This document shows positions 5,501 through 9,551 of a DNA stretch of 9,551 bases, in pieces. The notes beneath the pieces are model-generated. The model was not told where the DNA came from. It saw only the letters and a program-made list of their open reading frames with translations, and did no database searches. Both the position numbers and the translations under genes were made by a program. Location of the stretch: NCBI GenBank assembly GCA_910586835.1, contig CAJUJU010000086.1:1-9551 (forward strand). The letters run 5' to 3'. The stretch is from an uncultured Acetatifactor sp. Its GTDB lineage: Bacteria > Bacillota > Clostridia > Lachnospirales > Lachnospiraceae. The first letter of the stretch is position 1. Each line of letters starts with the position of its first letter.

Positions 5501-7046
5501 ACCAGCCGAACCAGTCGAAAAAGCCCCCCTGAAGGAAGCCGAAACCGACTGGAAGGCCCTGCTTGAAAAAGAAACCGCCCTCCTGGAACGACAGCTGGAA
5601 GCAGGCGTGATCCGCTTCCGGGAATACACAGACAAACGACGTGCCATCCTGAACCAGTACTACCGGGACGGCAAGATCAAAGCGGCAGACTACTATGCCG
5701 CCCTGGAGGATATGTACAAATACCAGCTGTCAAACTATGACAAGGTCATAAATGCCGTCACCGGACAGCTGGATGCCCGGATCAAACTGCTGGAAAAGCA
5801 AAAGGAAGCGGTGGAGGACTCCTGGCAGGTGAAGATCGATGCCCTCCAGGAAGAGATCGACGCCCTGAACAAGGCCAACGAAGCAAGAAAAGCCCAAATC
5901 GATCTGGAGAAAGCACAGTACGAAGCAGAACGCGCCAGGAACCAGCGCACCAAAAAGATCTACAACGGCACGGAATACCTCTATGAGGCAGACAGACAGG
6001 CCATCCGGGATGCACAGGACAATCTTGCCGACCAGGAATTTCAGCTGAACCTCTCCCGCCTGGAGTCCCAGATGGAATCCCTGAAGGAAGAGCTGGAGCA
6101 CGCCACCGAGAGCATTGACCAACAGATTGATGCACTACAGTCCTACCGGGACAAGTGGAATGAAATCTCCGACGAATACGAAGAGCAGCAGAATAAGCTT
6201 ATCGCCGCGGAGATCCTGGGGGCAGACTGGGAGAAGCAGGTTCTGGACGGCAGGCTCAACGTGCTGAACACCTTCAAGGATCAGTATATCCGGATACAGC
6301 AGGCCATGGCCGCTGCTGCCCAGGCTGCCGCCAGCGAACAGCTGAAGGCCGGGCAGGAGGCCGCAAAAAACGCCGTCAGCGACTCCGAACACAAAAAGGA
6401 TGATACCGCAAGTGAAACTGCCAAACCCGGAAACACATCCTCCAAAACCACCTCCAAAGCCTCCCCAAAAACCGAACCGCCCAAAATCAACAAGGGCAGC
6501 GCCGCAAAAACCGGCACCGGAATCCTTCGGGGGGAAGCAGGCAGAAACTTCCAGGTAACGGCATACAGCACCGGCACGGAAAACGCCAGAAAAGGACTGA
6601 ACCTGGTTGGGGAAGACGGAATTGAGACCTTCATCGGCAATGACGGAAGCGCCGCACTTGTGACCGCCCCCTCGCTGATCCCCATGGAAGGCGGAGAAAC
6701 TGTCAAAAACAAACAGGATACCAGGGAGCTGTTCCGGAATCTGGCAAACGGAAATTCCCTCTCTCCGGGCGAGACCGACAGCATGACGCCCCGCACTGCG
6801 GCAGATCTGTTTCAGGAAGAATTAAAGCAGCTCTTTCCCGGATTTTATAACCTGGTTCCACAGGCGCAGCTGCTTTCACCGGTTCCCGGCCGCGATGCGG
6901 TAAACCGTCTCCCGGAAGCCGTCCCATTGGTGCAGAATGTCAGCCTGACCCTGCCGAACGTCACAAATAACTCCGGTTATGAACGGCTTGTCAGAGAGCT
7001 GAAGCAGATGCAGATCGACGCAGTGCAGGAGGCACACAGAAGGTAA
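2550..7046 (+). CDS. Phage tail tape measure protein, exon 2 (residues 400-1897)
   Basis: Exon 2 begins at A2550 with IFKTFDSSIDKISS in the same frame as exon 1 and runs to TAA at 7044-7046, giving a spliced protein of 1,897 residues. The first ATG of the open frame (2700) has no ribosome binding site and would discard 50 coding residues, so it is not the true start. Visible regions in spliced numbering: an AT-rich-encoded segment (400 to about 500); a hydrophobic Ala/Gly-rich helix at about 564-597 (MQALAAAGNMLASWGISQAI), as in many tape measures; a long helical region containing KFGSEATAVKLVTDAINGQS; a Pro/Glu linker near 1377; a strong charged coiled coil at about 1400-1677 with regular Glu/Lys heptads and KIYNGTEYLYEADRQAIRDA; a Ser/Thr/Lys linker at about 1677-1727; and a compact C-terminus with LNLVGEDGIETFIGNDG. 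I see no lysozyme or peptidase catalytic motif. The length predicts a long tail. Family and frame are firm; exact junction depends on splicing. Confidence 0.9.
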   Translation: MFKTFDSSIDKISSKWGIFGKSFHDIGTAVIGRITDLNKAFQATDDFVGSMKGSDSIRKRLYPSKESIKSQLIDVDSQIPEIDKKTFNFDGWINKLNDIDKKVKAGTLSWQDYYNGLDDNLRWIAKWGQETEGQVRTQRDLIKANQQARSTALDQNEAIKAQTLSARAGKAAMQALAAAGNMLASWGISQAIQLFYSCVTASDRLQESARDLAGQFSSTQSDLASYKAKIESLYETIRDGSSSYEDTCKARQELLSIQDEMIEKFGSEATAVKLVTDAINGQSGALDSLSRQKWSETLDKFSHDSSRSWTEKLGDTLANVWSGSSNNYQRMLSEMEDTTVSFNVTPRLNDDSYAKFTKVLEQDFGVGIQAGIGSSLTGYKAYNTITLTGDLDDIYSRLQNIKTLAENMGLDDSYINALSQQAEKIKSRLDSYQEIYSQHVLYEKVFQNDSYEESFQNINDAYQNYRETFVSGDTKAIESAKQAFVEIVQAATEGVTDHSVTDFFAKMYPDLQEEVNGWLFEVHFKAAVDDDTDPLEDDLRSALQKFYSPDEILHFHATSATPDTQITAYAVLKQTADDYNMTLEQLLAKTQQLGLIRSTVDVDFNRSLRTLSDNHGITDRTQYAWLTEQTAGFTDEQKKLWLETTRGAENAAQAVAKYQARLAQPPQTAPSSSWSDGLTSSADSLDKFRSSVKSASDAYATLLAGDYSSAELLDSIRTISQTVSDLKGSIDWDAIFSSDHPLQSIQEEIASLSAAYADSILADAEIGTDSGLGQMLSNIVQEAYESQAALSALNTQLNSLQSAYGSLTEIVATYNETGSVTFNQLQTLLAMEPQYLSCLLNEHGLLQLNQQAFLALANQRLNDAESQAIQQAITELHEIILQDEQTAVAENAETFGEAVNNISAYNETLADTIAETSVSAATIRDLNAAIHDRKTDGVSDLQIDTILNNLNTKLQLISSTKKSLDKNLGTIMGSPSSAPETAPEPAEPVEKAPLKEAETDWKALLEKETALLERQLEAGVIRFREYTDKRRAILNQYYRDGKIKAADYYAALEDMYKYQLSNYDKVINAVTGQLDARIKLLEKQKEAVEDSWQVKIDALQEEIDALNKANEARKAQIDLEKAQYEAERARNQRTKKIYNGTEYLYEADRQAIRDAQDNLADQEFQLNLSRLESQMESLKEELEHATESIDQQIDALQSYRDKWNEISDEYEEQQNKLIAAEILGADWEKQVLDGRLNVLNTFKDQYIRIQQAMAAAAQAAASEQLKAGQEAAKNAVSDSEHKKDDTASETAKPGNTSSKTTSKASPKTEPPKINKGSAAKTGTGILRGEAGRNFQVTAYSTGTENARKGLNLVGEDGIETFIGNDGSAALVTAPSLIPMEGGETVKNKQDTRELFRNLANGNSLSPGETDSMTPRTAADLFQEELKQLFPGFYNLVPQAQLLSPVPGRDAVNRLPEAVPLVQNVSLTLPNVTNNSGYERLVRELKQMQIDAVQEAHRR

Positions 7047-7054
7047 CACCGTGT

Positions 7055-7087
7055 AAGCTGCACGCGGCAGAAGGCCAAACGCAGCTT
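7055..7087 (+). other. Hairpin in the gap after the tape measure gene
   Basis: AAGCTGC (7055-7061) and GCAGCTT (7081-7087) form a 7-bp stem with a 19-nt loop, followed by TTCTTCCC. The short T-rich tail makes it weakly terminator-like. It lies 8 nt after the tape measure stop and before the AGGAGG of the next gene, in the only sizeable gap (79 nt) between the downstream tail genes. It could modulate read-through or mRNA processing; the long loop argues against an efficient terminator. Confidence 0.35.
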
Positions 7088-7125
7088 TTCTTCCCAGCAA
7101 AAAACATCACAGGAGGAATCACAAC

Positions 7126-7404
7126 ATGAATGAAGTCGGAAGCGCCATCCTCCGATCCGTCGGCACGCTCCTGAACGAGCGGCTGAAAAATTTAACCTAT
7201 GACAGAACTTTCAAATCTACCGTGTGGGAGAAAAACAGCGACGGCACCTACAAAATATCCTACATGGGACAGTTGTACAACGTCTGCAACACCCTTGGCA
7301 CACAGCTGCAGCCGGGACAGAGCGTGTGGGTCAAAATCCCCGGCGGTATCTTCCGCAACATGCATATCTGCGGAGTAAACTACAAAACAGGAAAGAAGGT
7401 TTGA
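7126..7404 (+). CDS. Small phage tail-tip/baseplate-like protein (92 aa)
   Basis: ATG 7126 follows a perfect AGGAGG (7111-7116) at 9-nt spacing; stop TGA is at 7402-7404. The N-terminal about 25 residues (MNEVGSAILRSVGTLLNERL) look like an amphipathic helix. The remainder is beta-rich with short strands: STVWEKNSDGTYKISYMGQL, then LQPGQSVWVKIPGG and MHICGVNY. The central PGQSVWVKIP element, with a glycine-rich turn, resembles the small-barrel (OB-like) domains found in baseplate hub proteins, but no specific family can be proven. Immediately after the tape measure gene is the usual place for distal-tail and tail-tip proteins. The next gene starts 3 nt after its stop, so it is part of the same operon. 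Confidence 0.7.
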   Translation: MNEVGSAILRSVGTLLNERLKNLTYDRTFKSTVWEKNSDGTYKISYMGQLYNVCNTLGTQLQPGQSVWVKIPGGIFRNMHICGVNYKTGKKV

Positions 7405-7407
7405 TAA

Positions 7408-8532
7408 ATGGCAACCATACTACAGACTCCCGCCGTCTGTGCAATCACACCCTTTGATCCCGGTCATGAGCAGGTAATCGAATTTTATTATACGGACAGT
7501 CAGCCCTGCAAAAACCGCCTTGTGATCACGGACAATGAGACAGGCCGCGTGGTGTACGACAAAACCGTCGAATCCATGAGACTGTGCGCCGTTCTTCCCG
7601 GGAACATTCTGTCTCCCGGGAAACAGTATCTTGCACAGATACAGGTATTTGATTATGACAACAACCACAGCAATCTCTCCGAGCCGGTGCTCTTCTACTG
7701 CCTGGCCTCCCCCAGATTCCGGCTCCTCGGATACCAAAACGGGGACATCCTTCGGAGCGCTGCCGTCGATCTCACTCTGGATTATTTCCAGCCGGAGCAG
7801 GAGCGGCTGAAAAGCTATCGGTTTTTCCTTTATTCCGGCGACAGAATTCTTCTGTCCTCCTCCGATACCTTTTACTCCTCCTCTCCTCAGTCCTACGCTT
7901 TTACCGGCCTGAACAACAATACCGTCTACTGTCTTCGAGCCACCGGAGAAACCGTCCACGGCGTTTTTCTGGATACCGGTTACGTCGAAATCACCGTCAG
8001 CTATGGTGAACTGCCCTCCAATGCGGTATTTTCCGTGGAAAACAATTACGGCGGCGGATATATCCAGGTAGCCACAAACGTAATTATCATCGGCTATCGG
8101 CTGAAAAATGACAACTATCGGCTTGCGGACGGCGCCCTCACCCTGGAGGATAATTATTTACTGTATCACTCCGGCTTTCGGGCAGCGGATGACTTTTCCT
8201 TATTTGTGGAGGCAAAACAGCTTCCCCCCGGAAAATTTCTCACCACCGGCGACGACGGCTTCTCCCTTTACATTGTGACGATCTGTGACGCCCGCTACTG
8301 CAGACTGACCATCGGAGATTCCGATACCGTCTGCTGCGTTCCACTTCCCATACCCCGGACAGAAAACGTCGAAGACAAACCGGTCTGCCCTCTTGCCGCA
8401 GCGCAGCTGGCACCGCTGTCCGTCCCCCCTCAGGAGGAAGATGCATCTATCGTTTTTGAAGTAAAACGAATCGGGGGAATATACAGTCTCCATACATACT
8501 ACAGAAAGAATCCTCAGGAGGTGACAATATGA
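7408..8532 (+). CDS. Phage tail protein with fibronectin-III-like domains and a LamG-like C-terminus (374 aa)
   Basis: ATG 7408 follows a GAAGG box about 8 nt upstream and lies 3 nt after the previous stop; TGA at 8530-8532 overlaps the next ATG. The protein is beta-rich throughout. Residues about 8-100 and 101-200 each show an FN3-like layout: an N-terminal proline-containing strand, a central FYYT/LDYF strand, an N-N-x-x-Y/L-S-P-G-x-x-Y-type turn (LSPGKQYLAQIQVFDYDNNH; GLNNNTVYCLRATGE), and a closing EPVLFY/VEITVSY strand. Residues about 205-370 have the alternating pattern of LamG/concanavalin-like jelly rolls (DDFSLFVEAKQLPPGKFLTT, FSLYIVTICDARYCRLTIGD). FN3 and LamG-like folds are common in tail-tip proteins that bind cell-surface glycans, so a structural or adhesion role is inferred. 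Several cysteines are present, which is unusual but has no clear meaning. Domain calls are by eye. Confidence 0.68.
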   Translation: MATILQTPAVCAITPFDPGHEQVIEFYYTDSQPCKNRLVITDNETGRVVYDKTVESMRLCAVLPGNILSPGKQYLAQIQVFDYDNNHSNLSEPVLFYCLASPRFRLLGYQNGDILRSAAVDLTLDYFQPEQERLKSYRFFLYSGDRILLSSSDTFYSSSPQSYAFTGLNNNTVYCLRATGETVHGVFLDTGYVEITVSYGELPSNAVFSVENNYGGGYIQVATNVIIIGYRLKNDNYRLADGALTLEDNYLLYHSGFRAADDFSLFVEAKQLPPGKFLTTGDDGFSLYIVTICDARYCRLTIGDSDTVCCVPLPIPRTENVEDKPVCPLAAAQLAPLSVPPQEEDASIVFEVKRIGGIYSLHTYYRKNPQEVTI

Positions 8533-9440
8533 TTTTTCTCGGAACCACATTCTGCAGCGGCAGACACACACTTTCTCCGGCTCCCTGCCCCCTTGCGGAA
8601 ATCACGGCGATACAGCTTTTTGACGGAACCTACAATCATCTCCTGTTGTCCTCGGACACATCGCTGACCGCCGATCATTTTGACGTTGAGTGGACATCTG
8701 CCACAAAGCTCAACGCCTCCTTCGACAAAAACCTGGAGGCCGGAAACGTGGGCTTCAGCACCAAAACCACCGACACCCTGGCAATCAAACGACGGGCGGC
8801 CGGAACCTACGACTGGATCACCATCTACACAAAGGAGATCAAAAACTCCGAAGACTTTAACATAAGTTTCCGGGACACTTATGCCCGCGCCGGCACGGAA
8901 TACGAATATTCCATGTCATCCTTCTGCGCCGGCACGGAGAACGGATATATCATCCGCAACGTATACTCCGACTTTGAGGGCTTCTATGTCACCGACAGGG
9001 ACTGCCTCTACGGGACAATCTATGATCTGGACGGCTGCAATACCAGCAGGAACCTGGCGGCTCAGACACTGGAGCTTCTGAACAGCAAATATATGGCGGT
9101 GGTATCCAATTCCGGACTGAACTGTGACAGCGGAAGCATTTCTGGAACCTTTCTAAAGCTGGATCAGGCCGCCTCGCCCGATCTGCCCGGAAGCCTGGAA
9201 TACCGAAAGGAGTTCAAAAACCGTCTGGCAAATAAAAAACCCCTGATTTTAAAAATTGACGATGGTCGAATCTGGATGATCAAGGTTACCTCCAATCCCA
9301 CCGACACAGTGGGAGAACATCGGGATATCCGGCAGATCAGCTTTGAATGGACGGAGATCGGAGACGTAAACGACATGCGTGCTCTGTATCTGAACGGCTT
9401 CTCAAACGTAGACAGCAACTGGTGGCGTTCCAGGGCCTGA
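8529..9440 (+). CDS. Phage tail/baseplate protein (303 aa)
   Basis: ATG 8529 overlaps the previous TGA (ATGA, 8529-8532). AGGAGGTGA (8516-8524) lies inside the end of the upstream gene at near-ideal spacing, so translation is probably coupled. The stop TGA is at 9438-9440. The N-terminal half (about 25-160) is beta-rich: a domain with KLNASFDKNLEAGNVGF and AIKRRAAGTYDWITIY, followed by DTYARAGTEYEYSMSSF, an FN3-like layout. The C-terminal half contains LNSKYMAVVSNSGLNCDSGS, then KPLILKIDDGRIWMIKVTSN and RQISFEWTEIGDVNDMRALY. From memory this architecture matches a conserved tail-protein family of clostridial gut prophages encoded just after FN3-type tail genes, possibly distal-tail or baseplate-like, but I cannot name it with certainty. 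No signal peptide or enzyme motif is visible. It is followed by another ORF after 11 nt. Confidence 0.72.
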   Translation: MIFLGTTFCSGRHTLSPAPCPLAEITAIQLFDGTYNHLLLSSDTSLTADHFDVEWTSATKLNASFDKNLEAGNVGFSTKTTDTLAIKRRAAGTYDWITIYTKEIKNSEDFNISFRDTYARAGTEYEYSMSSFCAGTENGYIIRNVYSDFEGFYVTDRDCLYGTIYDLDGCNTSRNLAAQTLELLNSKYMAVVSNSGLNCDSGSISGTFLKLDQAASPDLPGSLEYRKEFKNRLANKKPLILKIDDGRIWMIKVTSNPTDTVGEHRDIRQISFEWTEIGDVNDMRALYLNGFSNVDSNWWRSRA

Positions 9441-9451
9441 AAGGGGAATCA

Positions 9452-9514
9452 ATGAGATACAACATTACACAATTTGACAAGGAGCTGCTGCTCCAGGGCA
9501 CGACAAACGCATGA
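9452..9514 (+). CDS. Short ORF or frameshifted start of the next tail gene (20 aa)
   Basis: ATG 9452 is preceded by AAAGGGGA at 9440-9447 with good spacing. The frame reads MRYNITQFDKELLLQGTTNA and stops at TGA 9512-9514. The strong ribosome binding site and operon position say translation starts here. Twenty residues is too short for a tail protein, and the amino-acid pattern looks like the N-terminus of a larger one. Either this is a leader-type ORF coupled to the frame that begins at 9511 (ATGA overlap), or the gene is interrupted by a one-base change near 9509-9514, or a programmed shift occurs. The window ends too soon to choose. Confidence 0.45.
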   Translation: MRYNITQFDKELLLQGTTNA

Positions 9515-9551
9515 ATGTTTACTCCCACTCAAATCCTAAATTGCGGATTTT
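9511..9551 (+). CDS. Start of a downstream tail gene, or continuation of 9452 after a frameshift (partial)
   Basis: ATG 9511 overlaps the TGA of the 20-codon ORF (ATGA, 9511-9514) and opens a frame reading MNVYSHSNPKLRI that runs off the right edge. It has no close ribosome binding site of its own; AAGGAG at 9478-9483 is about 27 nt away. Expression would therefore depend on coupling to, or a frameshift from, the preceding ORF. Only 13 residues are visible, so no family can be assigned. Confidence 0.4.
   Translation, partial: MNVYSHSNPKLRI

Noticed and set aside
5730..6122. Minus-strand ORFs opposite the tape measure coiled coil
   Set aside because: Long antisense frames are expected opposite Glu/Lys/Gln-rich coiled-coil codons. 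They lack ribosome binding sites and are Leu/Phe-rich mirror products.
351..7046. Tape measure gene as a pseudogene or two separate genes (351-1655 and 2700-7046)
   Set aside because: Both parts are in the same frame, the open frame of part two extends back to 2511, and the guide sequence at 1580-1591 matches both exon ends. A spliced intact gene explains this better than decay.
1..9551. CRISPR array, tRNA, rRNA or attachment site
   Set aside because: No regularly spaced direct repeats, cloverleaf or integrase-linked core repeat were seen on either strand.

Overview
This window looks like the tail-morphogenesis part of a prophage (or phage) with a long, apparently non-contractile tail, from a Gram-positive anaerobe of the Clostridia, most likely a Lachnospiraceae-type host. 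That rests on the gene order (tail protein end, small ORF, giant tape measure, small baseplate-like protein, two beta-rich tail/baseplate proteins), strong AGGAGG-type ribosome binding sites, tight same-strand packing with ATGA stop/start overlaps, and tape-measure sequence of the kind seen in clostridial gut prophages. No integrase, packaging or lysis gene is present, so prophage versus free phage cannot be decided.

Layout: 1-74 is the 3' end of a tail gene, followed by a perfect 14-bp GC-rich hairpin (93-126). A 56-residue ORF (156-326) comes next. The tape measure gene starts at 351 and at first sight is broken into two ORFs (351-1655 and 2700-7046). Close reading shows an intron, not a break. 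Position 1547 is the end of 5' exon GUCGGU and 2550 is the start of 3' exon AUAUUC. One 12-nt stretch at 1580-1591 (GAATATGCCGAC) is complementary to both exon ends (6 bp as P10, 6 bp as P1), with the conserved U.G wobble exactly at the 5' splice site and a terminal G at 2549. Downstream, most helices of a group I ribozyme can be drawn in order (P2, P3, P4, P5 region, P6, P8, P9 series; P7 is provisional). Excision of the 1002-nt intron joins the exons in frame and gives a 1,897-residue tape measure protein.

The intron carries no homing endonuclease and no transposase/TnpB. Instead, a minus-strand gene (2466-1996) encodes a 156-residue protein with two CxxC...CxxC zinc-binding sets. It has its own ribosome binding site and a candidate promoter, and lies in the loop of a long-range RNA stem (1950-1982 with 2502-2532). 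A self-splicing intron inside an essential tail gene, carrying an independently transcribed antisense zinc-ribbon cargo, is the main point of interest here.

After the tape measure come a hairpin-bearing 79-nt gap, a 92-residue protein, a 374-residue protein with fibronectin-III-like repeats and a LamG-like C-terminal region, a 303-residue tail/baseplate protein, and the start of one or two further ORFs overlapping by ATGA at 9511-9514. These would act together: the tape measure sets tail length and forms the tail core, and the downstream proteins build the tail tip that initiates tail assembly and contacts the host.
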